Shown: positions 25,568 to 34,473 of the stretch, piece by piece
How the letters are laid out: each line of letters begins with the position of its first letter
Numbering within the stretch: the first letter of the stretch is position 1
NCBI GenBank assembly: GCA_016793165.1
Contig: JAEULA010000096.1
Location: 1-64,000 of the forward strand
DNA length: 64,000 nucleotides
Reading direction: 5' to 3'
Source of the DNA: Alphaproteobacteria bacterium
GTDB lineage: Bacteria > Pseudomonadota > Alphaproteobacteria > CACIAM-22H2
Notes under the pieces: model-generated
Databases searched by the model: none
Seen by the model: only the letters and a program-made list of their open reading frames with translations
Told to the model about the DNA's origin: nothing
Position numbers and translations under genes: made by a program

Positions 25568-27103
25568 TCAGCGCAACAGCAGCGGCGCGCCGAGCGCCAG
25601 GAGCGACCCGAGATAGAGCAGGCCGAAGACGGCTCCGAGGCGCCAGAACGCGCCCGTCGAGATGTAGCCGCAGCCCGCATAGACCGGCGCCGGGCCCGTC
25701 GCATAGGGCGTGATGACGCCCATCAGGCCGGCCGACAGCGCCAGCAGCATCGCTGTCGGTCCCTGCGGCAGCGCGGGCATGCCGGCGAGGGTGGCGAGCA
25801 TCACCGGCAGCATCGCCGTCGTGTGCGCCGTCGTCGTCGCGAACATGTAGTGCGACGCGAAGTAGGTCCCGACGAGTCCGACGACGCCCCAGACCGGCGG
25901 CACATCGCCGATCCATCCCGCCAGGCCCGCTGCGAACCACGCGACGAAGCCCGTGCGATTGAGGCCGTCGGCAAGCGTCATCAGGGTCGCGAGGCGCGTG
26001 AGCGTGTCCCAGGCGTCGCGGCTGCCGACAACGTCGGCCCAGGACACCAGGCCGGTCGCGAGCATCAGCGCCAGCACCAGCAGCGCCGCGACCGTCGCGT
26101 TCACGAAGGCGCCGGCGAAGATCCACGACAGGATGGCGATGCCCACGAGGACGCCGAGCAGCGCCTCGCGCCAGGACAGGCCGCCCATCGCCGCCAGCTC
26201 GGACGTCGCCCAGCGCACCACCTCGGGGCTGCGCCGGACCGTCGGCCGCACCAGCGCATGGGCGAGCAGCGGCAGCAGCGCGAGAAGCGGCACGCAGAAC
26301 GGCGCCGCCGCCAGGAACCAGTCGCCCCATCCGATCTCGATGCCGAGCGTGGCGGCGATCATCGCGACGGCGAGCAGGTTCGGCGACAGGGCCGTCAGGA
26401 ACAGCGAACTCGTCACGCAGCTCGACGCGAAGGCCGTCCACATCACGTAGCTGCCGAGCCGGCGCGCCGAGCGGTCGTTCGGCAGCGAGCCGTAGAGCGG
26501 CGGCACGGCGCGGATGATCGGGAAGATCGTGCCCGCGCTGCGCGCCGTGTTCGACGGCGTGAAAGGCGCCAGCGCGAGGTCGGCGAGCATCACCGCGTAG
26601 CCGAGGCGCAGCGAGCCATGGCCCATCGCCTGCACGAGGCGCAGGGCGATCCGGCGGCCGAGGCCGGTCTTGTCGTAGCCGATCGCGAAGACGAAGGCCG
26701 TGAACACCAGCCACACCGTGCCGTTGGCGAAGCCGCCCAGCGCCCAGGTCACGGCCGCGTCGGGTGCGCGGAACCCCGGCCGCGCGAGCTCGGCCGGCGA
26801 GAACAGCACCCAGGGCGACAGCAGCGCCGCGAGCGTCACACCGATCAAGCCGACCGCCGCACTCGGCAGCGGCTCCAGGATCAGCGCGAGCACGACGCCG
26901 ACGAACAGCGCGAAGAAGCACCAGGCATGCGGGGCGAGGTCGGCCGGCACGGGGAGTGATGCGAGCAGCAGCGGCAGCCCGAGCGCCGCGACGCCCGCCA
27001 AGGCCCGGCGCCGCAGCCGTGCGGCGGTGGCACCCGTCGCGGCGCCCGACGCGCCCTCGGATTCGGCCTCCCCCATGACCCGATCCTGCCACAGCGTCGC
27101 CAT
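25568..27103 (-). CDS. DASS family (SLC13/CitT-type) anion:Na+ or dicarboxylate transporter
   Basis: A 511-residue membrane protein with about 11-12 hydrophobic segments. Family features include WLVFTAFVFAIGYDKTGLGR in the first half, the PFTPSNTARSAGTIFPI motif and ITPYATGPAPVYAGCGYI in the second half, which correspond to the paired SNT/TPY-type substrate motifs of DASS carriers. Substrates in the family are C4-dicarboxylates, citrate or tartrate, by symport or exchange. ATG 27103 is used; ATG 27076 is possible. It is divergent from the E1alpha gene across a near-consensus FNR/FixK-like box. Confidence 0.9.
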   Translation of the reverse strand: MATLWQDRVMGEAESEGASGAATGATAARLRRRALAGVAALGLPLLLASLPVPADLAPHAWCFFALFVGVVLALILEPLPSAAVGLIGVTLAALLSPWVLFSPAELARPGFRAPDAAVTWALGGFANGTVWLVFTAFVFAIGYDKTGLGRRIALRLVQAMGHGSLRLGYAVMLADLALAPFTPSNTARSAGTIFPIIRAVPPLYGSLPNDRSARRLGSYVMWTAFASSCVTSSLFLTALSPNLLAVAMIAATLGIEIGWGDWFLAAAPFCVPLLALLPLLAHALVRPTVRRSPEVVRWATSELAAMGGLSWREALLGVLVGIAILSWIFAGAFVNATVAALLVLALMLATGLVSWADVVGSRDAWDTLTRLATLMTLADGLNRTGFVAWFAAGLAGWIGDVPPVWGVVGLVGTYFASHYMFATTTAHTTAMLPVMLATLAGMPALPQGPTAMLLALSAGLMGVITPYATGPAPVYAGCGYISTGAFWRLGAVFGLLYLGSLLALGAPLLLR

Positions 27104-27114
27104 GACCGGCGCGC

Positions 27115-27128
27115 TTGATCCTGATCAG
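27115..27128. promoter_or_regulatory. Near-consensus FNR/FixK-like box between DASS and E1alpha genes
   Basis: TTGATCCTGATCAG differs from TTGAT-N4-ATCAA only at the last base. It is centred about 61 bases before the E1alpha ATG and 18 before the DASS ATG, in a 78-base divergent gap. This is the best FNR-type match I found in the window. Confidence 0.6.
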
Positions 27129-27181
27129 TGCCGAGGTCCCCGCGATCGACGCAGGGTGGCTCTTGGCCAACGGAGCCGGTC

Positions 27182-28267
27182 ATGCGCATCGTCGCCCGCT
27201 TCGAGATCCCATTCACCGCCTACCTTGCGCCCGACGGCGAGCTGGCCCCCGGTGCCGGCGACTTCGCGACCGACCGCACGGCGCTCGTCGCGATGTACCG
27301 GGCCATGGCGCTGACCCGAGGCTTCGACGAGAAGGCCGTCGCGCTGCAGCGCACCGGACGGCTCGGCACCTTCGCCTCGTCGCTCGGCCAGGAGGCGGTC
27401 GGCGTCGGCGTCGCGGCCGCGATGGAAGGCTCGGACGTGCTGCTGCCCAGCTTCCGCGAGCATGGCGCGCAGATCTGGCGTGGCACGAGCCTCGTCGAGC
27501 TCCTGCTCTACTGGGGCGGCGACGAGAGGGGCAGCGATTTCGCCGCCTGTCGCGAGGACTTCCCGATCTGCGTGCCCGTCGGCTCGCACGCGCCGCATGC
27601 CGTCGGCGTCGCGCTCGCCTTCGCACTGCGCGCCCAGCCGCGGGTCGCGGTGGCGATGTTCGGCGACGGCGCCACCTCGAAAGGCGACGTGGCCGAGGCG
27701 CTCAACGTCGCCGGCGCCTGGCGCGTGCCCGCGGTCTTCATCGTCTGCAACAATCGATGGGCGATCTCGGTGCCGCGCGCGGCACAGACCGCCGCCGAGA
27801 CGCTGGCGCAGAAGGCGATCGCCGCCGGAATTCCCGGCGTCCAGGTCGACGGCAACGACGTGATCGCCGTGCGCGACGCGACGGCGCGGGCGCTCGCGCG
27901 GGCGCGGAGCGGCGAGGGTCCGATGCTGATCGAAGCGCTGACCTATCGCCTGGCCGACCACACCACCGCCGACGATGCGCGGCGCTACCGGCCGGAGGCC
28001 GAGGTCAGCCGCTTCTGGGCGGAGGAGCCGATCGCCCGGCTGCGCAACCATCTGCAGCGCCGGCACGGCTGGGTCCGAGACGAAGAGCATGCGCTGGTGC
28101 AGGACGTCGCCGCCCGCGTCGAGGCCGCGGCGGCGGCCTTCCTCGCCACGCCGCCGCAGGCGCCAGGGACCATCTTCGACTTCACCTACGCGCAGCTGCC
28201 GGCCGATCTCGCCGCGCAACGAGCGGCGCTCCTCGGCGGCGGAACTGCGGAGTCCGGCCATGGCTGA
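27182..28267 (+). CDS. 2-oxoacid dehydrogenase E1 component, alpha subunit (pyruvate dehydrogenase-like)
   Basis: A 361-residue thiamine-diphosphate enzyme subunit. The diphosphate-binding motif starts at FGDGATSKGD and ends in VFIVCNN about 30 residues later. SLGQEAVGVGVAAAM and PSFREHGAQIW are typical of E1alpha, and SRFWAEEPIARL resembles the phosphorylation-loop region. With the next two genes it forms a complex that decarboxylates a 2-oxoacid and passes the acyl group to lipoate. ATG 27182 has GGAG upstream. Pyruvate, branched-chain and acetoin-type complexes cannot be separated from sequence by eye. Confidence 0.9.
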   Translation: MRIVARFEIPFTAYLAPDGELAPGAGDFATDRTALVAMYRAMALTRGFDEKAVALQRTGRLGTFASSLGQEAVGVGVAAAMEGSDVLLPSFREHGAQIWRGTSLVELLLYWGGDERGSDFAACREDFPICVPVGSHAPHAVGVALAFALRAQPRVAVAMFGDGATSKGDVAEALNVAGAWRVPAVFIVCNNRWAISVPRAAQTAAETLAQKAIAAGIPGVQVDGNDVIAVRDATARALARARSGEGPMLIEALTYRLADHTTADDARRYRPEAEVSRFWAEEPIARLRNHLQRRHGWVRDEEHALVQDVAARVEAAAAAFLATPPQAPGTIFDFTYAQLPADLAAQRAALLGGGTAESGHG

Positions 28268-29240
28268 GATCACCCTGGTACAGGCGATCAATCAGGCCCA
28301 TGCCCGCGCGATGGCGGACGATCCGACGGTGATCGTTCTGGGCGAGGACGTGGGCCAGGACGGCGGCGTGTTCCGCGCGACCGACGGGCTGCTCGCGCGG
28401 TTCGGAGCCGCGCGCGTGCGCGACACGCCGCTGGCCGAGGCCTGCATCGCCGGGCTGTCGATCGGCCTCGCGGCGCAGGGGTTCAGGCCCGTGGCCGAGA
28501 TCCAGTTCACGGGCTTCATTTATCCGGCCATCGACCAGATCCTCAACCATGCCGCCCGGCTGCGCACGCGCACGCGCGGCCGCCTCGCCTGCCCGATGGT
28601 GCTGCGCTCGCCCGCCGGCGGCGGGATCCGCGCCGTCGAGCACCACTCCGAATGCCCCGAGGCGCTGTTCGCGCACATGCCCGGACTGCGCGTCGTCGTG
28701 CCGTCGTCTCCGCGCCGCGCCTATGGCCTCCTCCTGGCGGCGATCCGCGACCCCGATCCCGTCGTGTTCCTCGAGCCCACGCGCCTCTATCGCAGCGCGA
28801 AGGAGGAAGTGCCCGACGACGGCGCTGCTGCGCCGCTCGACCGCTGCTTCGTGCTGCGCGAGGGTGGCGACGTCACCATCGTCGCCTGGGGTGCGATGGT
28901 GCCGGAGGCCCTGACCGCCGCGACCACGCTCGCCGAACGCGGCATCGCCGCCGAGGTGATCGACGTCGCGACGCTGAAGCCGCTCGACGCCGGGACCATC
29001 CTCGCCTCGGTCGCGAAGACAGGTCGCTGCGTGATCGTCCAGGAGGCGCCGCTCAGCGGCGGCTGCGGCGCCGAGATCGCCGCGCGCATCGCCGAGCACG
29101 GCCTGATGTCGCTGCTCGCGCCGATCCAGCGCATCGCGCCGCCCGACGTCGTCGTACCGCTGCCGCGCCTCGAAGGCCACTACCGTCCCGATGCCGCGCG
29201 CATCGTCGCGGCCGTCGAGCGCGCGCGGAGCTACGCATGA
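28260..29240 (+). CDS. 2-oxoacid dehydrogenase E1 component, beta subunit
   Basis: A 326-residue transketolase-like subunit overlapping the E1alpha stop by 8 bases. Typical segments are ITLVQAINQAHARAM, VIVLGEDVGQDGGVFRAT, DTPLAEACIAGLSIGLAAQG and PVAEIQFTGFIYPAIDQI. The C-terminal domain has VTIVAWGAMV, VIDVATLKPLD and IVQEAPLSGGCGAEIA. It completes the heterotetrameric E1 with the alpha subunit. Its stop overlaps the ATG of a 42-codon open frame before the E2 gene. Confidence 0.92.
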   Translation: MAEITLVQAINQAHARAMADDPTVIVLGEDVGQDGGVFRATDGLLARFGAARVRDTPLAEACIAGLSIGLAAQGFRPVAEIQFTGFIYPAIDQILNHAARLRTRTRGRLACPMVLRSPAGGGIRAVEHHSECPEALFAHMPGLRVVVPSSPRRAYGLLLAAIRDPDPVVFLEPTRLYRSAKEEVPDDGAAAPLDRCFVLREGGDVTIVAWGAMVPEALTAATTLAERGIAAEVIDVATLKPLDAGTILASVAKTGRCVIVQEAPLSGGCGAEIAARIAEHGLMSLLAPIQRIAPPDVVVPLPRLEGHYRPDAARIVAAVERARSYA

Positions 29241-29365
29241 CGGCCGACGTCGCGCGCCCGGGCGGCGCATCGCCGACGCGCGGCGGTCCTTCGGCCGCGC
29301 GCGCGATCATGCCATTGCCGCGCGACATCCCGCCCGACCGCATCGCCGGAGCCGCAGCACCATGA
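29237..29365 (+). CDS. Candidate 42-codon ORF bridging E1beta and E2
   Basis: This frame starts in an ATGA overlap with the E1beta stop and ends in an ATGA overlap with the E2 start, so ribosomes could pass from E1beta to E2 through it. The product would be Pro/Ala/Arg-rich (MTADVARPGGASPTRGG at the start) with no domain I recognise. It may be only a coupling leader or chance in GC-rich DNA. Confidence 0.2.
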   Translation: MTADVARPGGASPTRGGPSAARAIMPLPRDIPPDRIAGAAAP

Positions 29366-30504
29366 CGATGTTCAATCTCCCGGACCTCGGCGAGGGCCTG
29401 CAGGAGGCCGAGATCATCGCGTGGCACGTGAGCGAGGGCGACCACGTCGTCGCCGATCAGCCGCTGGTCTCGGTCGAGACCGAGAAGGCGGTGGTCGAGG
29501 TGCCCGCGCCCACCAGCGGTCGCCTGCTGCGTCAGCTCGCGAAGGTCGGCGAGCATCTGAAGGTCGGCGCCGCGCTCGCCGAGTTCGACGACGGCGCGCG
29601 GTCGGACGCCGGCGCGATCGTCGGCGATCTGACGACGCCGAGCGCGCCTGCGACCGTCGTGCCGAGCGCCTCGTCGCCGGCCGCGCCGCCCCTCGCGCCC
29701 CAATCGGAGGCCGCGCCGACGCCCGCCGGCACCGCGTCCGTCCGCGCGGCGCCCGCCGTTCGCGCTCGGGCGAAGGCCCTCGGCATCGAGCTCGCGACGA
29801 TCCCGGGCAGCGGGCCCGACGGCACGATCACGCTTGCCGATCTCGAGGCCGCCCGACCGGCCGCCACCGCCGGTGCGCCGCTGCGCGGCATGCGCCGCGC
29901 CATGGCGCTCAAGATGGGCCGCTTCGCCGCCGAGGTGGCGCCCGCCACGGTGACCGAGGAGGCCGACATCGGCGCCTGGCCGGCGGCCGAGCCCGACGTG
30001 ACCGCCCGGCTGATGCGCGCCCTCGCCGCCGGCGCGCGCGCCGAGCCGGCGCTGAACGCGTGGTACGACGGCCGGGCCCTGCGCGTGGAGCGCCGTGCGC
30101 GCATCGATATCGGCCTCGCGGTCGACACCGAGGACGGGCTCGTCGTTCCCGTGCTGCGCGACGCCGGCGGGCTCGACACGGCGGCGCTGCGCGCGCGAAT
30201 CGACTCGCTGAAGCAGGCCGCGCGCGAGCGCCGCCTCGCCCCTGCCGATCTCGCCGGCCCGACTTTGACCCTCTCGAATTTCGGCATGATCGCCGGCCTC
30301 ACCGCCGCCCTCGCGATCGCGCCGCCGCAGGTCGCCATCGTCGGCGCCGGCCGGCTCCATCGCCGCGTCGATCTCGTCGGCGACACCGTCGTGGCGCGGC
30401 GCGTGCTGCCCCTGTCGCTGACCTTCGACCACCGCGCCGTGACCGGCGGTGAGGCCGCCCGCTTCCTGCGCGCCGTCGTCGCCGATCTCGAGAAGCCGGA
30501 CTGA
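29362..30504 (+). CDS. 2-oxoacid dehydrogenase E2 component (dihydrolipoamide acyltransferase)
   Basis: A 380-residue E2. The lipoyl domain (residues 1-80) has VETEKAVVEVPAP with the lipoylated lysine. A Pro/Ala linker follows, then a peripheral-subunit-binding domain near 125-165 (VRARAKALGIELATIPGSG). The catalytic domain is compact and ends with LPLSLTFDHRAVTGGEAARFL, including the active-site His. It transfers the acyl group to CoA. No E3 dihydrolipoamide dehydrogenase follows, so a shared E3 from elsewhere must serve this complex. ATG 29362 begins MTMFNLPDLGEGL, the standard E2 opening. Confidence 0.92.
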   Translation: MTMFNLPDLGEGLQEAEIIAWHVSEGDHVVADQPLVSVETEKAVVEVPAPTSGRLLRQLAKVGEHLKVGAALAEFDDGARSDAGAIVGDLTTPSAPATVVPSASSPAAPPLAPQSEAAPTPAGTASVRAAPAVRARAKALGIELATIPGSGPDGTITLADLEAARPAATAGAPLRGMRRAMALKMGRFAAEVAPATVTEEADIGAWPAAEPDVTARLMRALAAGARAEPALNAWYDGRALRVERRARIDIGLAVDTEDGLVVPVLRDAGGLDTAALRARIDSLKQAARERRLAPADLAGPTLTLSNFGMIAGLTAALAIAPPQVAIVGAGRLHRRVDLVGDTVVARRVLPLSLTFDHRAVTGGEAARFLRAVVADLEKPD

Positions 30505-30521
30505 ACTTCGCGGAGACACGC

Positions 30522-31631
30522 ATGACCCGGGACCCGTTCGCGCTGGCCGACACGCTCGGCCCTTTCCAGATCCTGCATGTCCATCGCCCGGCGCTCGGCC
30601 TCAAGGGCATCGTCGTGGTCGACAACGTCGCCTGCGGACCCGCGATCGGCGGCATCCGCATGGCCGCGGATGCGAGCCTGGAAGAGTGCTTCCGCCTCGC
30701 CCGCGCGATGACGTTCAAGAACGCCGCGGCCGGCTTGCCGCATGGCGGCGGCAAGGCGGTCATCATCGCTGATCCGCGAATGCCCCCGGAGGCGAAGGAG
30801 CGCCACATCCGCGCCTTCGCCGACGCGATCGCGTCGCTGCAGACCTACATCCCCGGGCCCGACATGGGCACCGACGAGCGCTGCATGGCCTGGGTCAAGG
30901 ACGAGATCGGCCGCGCCGTCGGGCTGCCGCGCGAGCTTGGCGGCATCCCGCTCGACGAGATCGGCGCGACCGGCTTCGGCCTGGCCGCCGCGATCGACGT
31001 GGCGCGCGCGAGCATCGGCCTGGAGCTCAAGGGCGCGCGGGTCGCGATCCAGGGCTACGGCGCGGTTGGCCGGCACGCCGCCACGTTCCTGGCCGGCATG
31101 GGCGCGGTGATCGTCGCCGCGAGCGACACCTCGGGAACGCTGGTCGCCGACGACGGCCTCGACATCGCGGCGCTCACCGCCCTCAAGCTGCGGGGAGGCG
31201 CGCTCGTCGACGCGGAGCGCGGCGACAAGCGGGCCGCCGCGGCGATCATCGACGTGCCGTGCGACATCTGGATTCCTGCCGCGCGTCCCGACGTGATCGA
31301 CCGCGGCAACGTCGAACGGCTGCGCACGCGCATGGTCGCCCAGGGCGCCAACATCCCGGTGACGCCCGAGGCCGAGGCGGCGCTCGCCGCGCGCGGCGTC
31401 CTGGTCCTGCCCGACTTCATCGCCAATGCCGGCGGCGTGATCTGCGCGGCATGCGAATACGCCGGCGCCACCCAGGCCGCCGCCCTCGCGACCATCGACG
31501 AGCGCATCCGCGCCAACACGCGCCGGATGCTGGCGCTGGCCCGCGAGCGCGCGATCGGCACGCGCCAGGCGGCGATCCTGATGGCCGAGGAGCGCGTCCG
31601 CGCCGCGATGGCGCTGCGCCGCTGGCGCTGA
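30522..31631 (+). CDS. Glu/Leu/Phe/Val dehydrogenase family amino acid dehydrogenase
   Basis: A 369-residue NAD-dependent enzyme. The substrate domain contains GPAIGGIRMA and AAAGLPHGGGKAVIIADP with the catalytic lysine, and IPGPDMGTDERCM. The NAD domain has VAIQGYGAVGRHAA, DIWIPAARPDVIDRGNV and ANIPVTPEAE. Length and the GGGKAV motif favour leucine, valine or phenylalanine dehydrogenase over glutamate dehydrogenase. It follows E2 by 17 bases. Oxidative deamination would give a branched or aromatic 2-oxoacid, so the upstream complex may act on its product. It converges on the ABC operon with a 15-base gap. Confidence 0.92.
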   Translation: MTRDPFALADTLGPFQILHVHRPALGLKGIVVVDNVACGPAIGGIRMAADASLEECFRLARAMTFKNAAAGLPHGGGKAVIIADPRMPPEAKERHIRAFADAIASLQTYIPGPDMGTDERCMAWVKDEIGRAVGLPRELGGIPLDEIGATGFGLAAAIDVARASIGLELKGARVAIQGYGAVGRHAATFLAGMGAVIVAASDTSGTLVADDGLDIAALTALKLRGGALVDAERGDKRAAAAIIDVPCDIWIPAARPDVIDRGNVERLRTRMVAQGANIPVTPEAEAALAARGVLVLPDFIANAGGVICAACEYAGATQAAALATIDERIRANTRRMLALARERAIGTRQAAILMAEERVRAAMALRRWR

Positions 31632-31646
31632 GCGGCGGCGCGTCCC

Positions 31647-32666
31647 TCAGTCCGCCGGCGGGCTCCCCGTGGCGGCGATCTCGGCGGCGAAGTGGCAGCG
31701 CACGAGCCTGTCGGCCACCCCGGCAAGCGCCGGCATCTCGGCGCGGCATCGCGTCCGCGCGTGCGGACAGCGCGTGTGAAATCGGCAGCCCGAGGGCGGA
31801 TCGATCGGGCTCGGGACCTCGCCCTGCAACGGCGCGGGGCGCGCCGCGACCGTCGGCCCGCTCGTGCGGCGAATCCGCGGCGCGGCGGCAAACAGCGCCG
31901 TCGAATAGGGATGCACAAGTCGGCGCGCGAGCGCGCTCGCCTCCCCCGTCTCCACGATCTGGCCCAGGTACATCACGACGATGCGATGCGCGATGCGCCG
32001 TACGAGATGAAGGTTGTGCGTGATGAACAGGTAGGCGACACCGGTCGAGGCCTGGATGTCACGCAGCAGATTGACGATCTGTGCCTGCACCGAGACGTCG
32101 AGCGACGAGACGGCCTCGTCGCAGATGATCAGCTCCGGGCCCGGCGCGAGCGCGCGGGCGATGGCGACGCGCTGGCGCTGGCCTCCGGAGAGCTCGTGCG
32201 GATAGCGATCGAGGTGCTCGGCCGTGAGCCCGACCTGCGCCATCAGCGCGACCGCGCGCTCGCGCCGCGTCGCACGATCGCCGGCGCCGTGGAGACGCAG
32301 CGGATCGTCGAGGCTCTGGCCGATGGTCCGGCGCGGATTGAAGCTCGAGAACGGGTCCTGGAACACGATCTGGACCGCGCGCCTGAAGCGCTGCGGATCC
32401 CGGGCGAGGATCCCGCCGACCTCCTCCCCGTGCAGCAATACGGCTCCCGACGTCGGCGGAACGAGACGGATGAGGCAGCGCCCGAGCGTCGTCTTCCCGC
32501 ATCCCGACTCGCCGACCACCGCGACCGTCTCGCCCGCGCCGATCGCCAGCGACACGTCCTCGAGCGCATGCACCCCGCGCCTTCCGCGCGCGAACCAGCC
32601 GCCCAGCGGAAAGATCTTGCCGATGGCGCGCGCCTCGAGCACGGCCGTCCGCGGCGCGGCGCTCAT
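31647..32666 (-). CDS. Dpp/Opp-type ABC transporter ATP-binding protein (second ATPase, operon 1)
   Basis: A 339-residue ATPase with Walker A GESGCGKTT, Q-loop QDPFSSFNPRRT, signature LSGGQRQRV and Walker B LIICDEAVSSLDVS. The C-terminal oligopeptide/dipeptide-type extension has CRFHTRCPHARTRC, the four-cysteine motif that often holds an iron-sulfur cluster in this subfamily. It is the last gene of the nine-gene minus-strand operon, and its ATG overlaps the stop of the partner ATPase (ATGA at 32663-32666). It energises import through the two permeases encoded upstream. Confidence 0.95.
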   Translation of the reverse strand: MSAAPRTAVLEARAIGKIFPLGGWFARGRRGVHALEDVSLAIGAGETVAVVGESGCGKTTLGRCLIRLVPPTSGAVLLHGEEVGGILARDPQRFRRAVQIVFQDPFSSFNPRRTIGQSLDDPLRLHGAGDRATRRERAVALMAQVGLTAEHLDRYPHELSGGQRQRVAIARALAPGPELIICDEAVSSLDVSVQAQIVNLLRDIQASTGVAYLFITHNLHLVRRIAHRIVVMYLGQIVETGEASALARRLVHPYSTALFAAAPRIRRTSGPTVAARPAPLQGEVPSPIDPPSGCRFHTRCPHARTRCRAEMPALAGVADRLVRCHFAAEIAATGSPPAD

Positions 32667-33640
32667 GCGGCCCCCGTGGCGGCGACGAAGCACGCGACGC
32701 GGCCGCCATGCGCGGCCGGCAAATCCGTCGGCCGCGCCGCATGACAGCGCTCCTGGGCGACGGGACACCGCGGCGCGAACGCGCAACCGCGCGGCATCCG
32801 GTCGAGCGGCGGCACGGTCCCGGGAATCTCCCGCAGCCGCTCGCCCGGCTCCCCGTCCCAGTCCGACGCGCCGAGCAGGCCGCGCGTGTAGGGGTGCGCC
32901 GGCGTCGCGAAGATCGCCTCGACCCGACCTTCCTCGACCTTGCGGCCCGCATACATGACGACGATTCGGTCGGCCACCTCCGACACGACCGCGAGATCGT
33001 GGGTGATCAGGAGCACGGCCATTCCGAGCCGCGCCTTCAAGCCGTCGATCAGCGCGAGCACCTGGGCCTGGACCGTGACATCGAGCGCCGTCGTCGGCTC
33101 ATCGGCAACCAGGAGCGCCGGATTGCCGGCCAGGGCCATCGCGATCATGACGCGCTGGCGCATGCCGCCGGAGAGATTGTGCGGGAATTGCCGCACCCTC
33201 TCGGCCGGCGCCGGAACGCCGACCAGCGCCAGCAGCTCGATCGCGCGATCCATCGCCGCGCGCGGCGGCACGATGCCGTGCTCGATCAGCGCTTCCGCGA
33301 TCTGCCGCCCGATCCGGTGGACGGGATTGAGGCCCATCATCGGGTCTTGAAACACCATGCCGATGCGACGGCCGCGCATCGCACGCATTTCGGGCTCGGC
33401 GAGCCCGACCAGGTCGACGCCGTCGAACCGGACGACGCCCTGCGCGATGCGGCCCGAGGCGCGCGGGATGAGCCGCATCAAGGCATGCGCGACGGTGCTC
33501 TTTCCCGAGCCGGACTCGCCGACGATGGCGACCGTCTCGCCCCTTGCGACGGCAAAGCCGACGCCGTCGACGGCGCGCAGCGGCCCGCGCACCGTGTCGT
33601 AGTCGACGCCCAGGCCCTCGACTTCGAGCAGCGCGCTCAT
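32663..33640 (-). CDS. Dpp/Opp-type ABC transporter ATP-binding protein (first ATPase, operon 1)
   Basis: A 325-residue ATPase with Walker A GESGSGKST, Q-loop QDPMMGLNPVHR, signature LSGGMRQRV and Walker B LLVADEPTTALDVT, followed by the C-terminal CAFAPRCPVAQERC cysteine motif. MSALLEVEGLGVDY is the normal DppD-type start. The gene overlaps both neighbours by ATGA. With the other ATPase it makes a heterodimer driving a peptide-type importer. Confidence 0.95.
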   Translation of the reverse strand: MSALLEVEGLGVDYDTVRGPLRAVDGVGFAVARGETVAIVGESGSGKSTVAHALMRLIPRASGRIAQGVVRFDGVDLVGLAEPEMRAMRGRRIGMVFQDPMMGLNPVHRIGRQIAEALIEHGIVPPRAAMDRAIELLALVGVPAPAERVRQFPHNLSGGMRQRVMIAMALAGNPALLVADEPTTALDVTVQAQVLALIDGLKARLGMAVLLITHDLAVVSEVADRIVVMYAGRKVEEGRVEAIFATPAHPYTRGLLGASDWDGEPGERLREIPGTVPPLDRMPRGCAFAPRCPVAQERCHAARPTDLPAAHGGRVACFVAATGAA

Positions 33641-34473
33641 CGCCGCCTCATGCGCGGGTTCAGCGCCTCGTTCAGCCCCTCGCCGACGAGGTTGATCGCG
33701 AGCACCGTGACCATGATCGTGACGCCCGGGATCGCCGACATCCACCACGCCGTGCGCAGCACCGTGCGGCCGACGCCGATCATGTAGCCCCACGAGATGA
33801 TGTTCGGGTCGCCGAGGCCGAGGAACGACAGCCCGGCCTCGGTCAGGATCGCCGTCGCCACCGTGAGCGAGCCGATCACGACGACCGGCGGCAGGGCGTT
33901 GGGAAGGATCTGCCGGATCATGATCTCCGCGCTGCCCATCCCCATGGCGCGGCAGGCCTCGACATACTCGCGATGCTGCTGGGCGACGAACTCCGCCCTG
34001 GCGAGCCGCGCGACCGAGGGCCACGACACGATCGCGATGGCGAGCGTGATGGTGGGCACCGTCGGCTGGAAGATCGCGACGATCAGCACCGCGAGCACGA
34101 AGGACGGAATCGTCAGGAAGAAATCGGTGGCGCGCATGAGCACCGCGTCGAGCCAGCCTCCGAAGTAGCCGGCGCAGGCGCCGACCGCGAGGCCGACCAG
34201 GGTGGCGACGAGGCTCGCGGCGATGCCGATCAGGAGAGACACGCGCGCGCCGTGCAACAGCCCCGCGAGGATGTCGCGCCCGGAGACGTCGGTGCCCAGC
34301 GGGAAGCGGTCGGACGGCGGCGTCGACGGGCGGCCGAGCATGTCGAACGGATCCACGTCGTAGAGCGCCGGTCCCGCGACCGCCGCCGCGACCACCACCG
34401 CCAGCACGAGCAGGCCGCCGACGGCCGCGCGGTTGCGGCAATAGCGTCGCCACAGCGCCGCGATCCCGCTCAT
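33637..34473 (-). CDS. Dpp/Opp-type ABC transporter permease (DppC-like, operon 1)
   Basis: A 278-residue permease with about six membrane helices. An N-terminal helix (AVGGLLVLAVVVAAAVAG) is followed by the LGTDVSGRDILAGLLHGAR motif of DppC proteins. The EAA loop reads EYVEACRAMGMGSAEIMIRQILPN, and LTEAGLSFLGLG precedes the last helix. Start and stop both overlap neighbours by ATGA. Confidence 0.94.
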   Translation of the reverse strand: MSGIAALWRRYCRNRAAVGGLLVLAVVVAAAVAGPALYDVDPFDMLGRPSTPPSDRFPLGTDVSGRDILAGLLHGARVSLLIGIAASLVATLVGLAVGACAGYFGGWLDAVLMRATDFFLTIPSFVLAVLIVAIFQPTVPTITLAIAIVSWPSVARLARAEFVAQQHREYVEACRAMGMGSAEIMIRQILPNALPPVVVIGSLTVATAILTEAGLSFLGLGDPNIISWGYMIGVGRTVLRTAWWMSAIPGVTIMVTVLAINLVGEGLNEALNPRMRRR

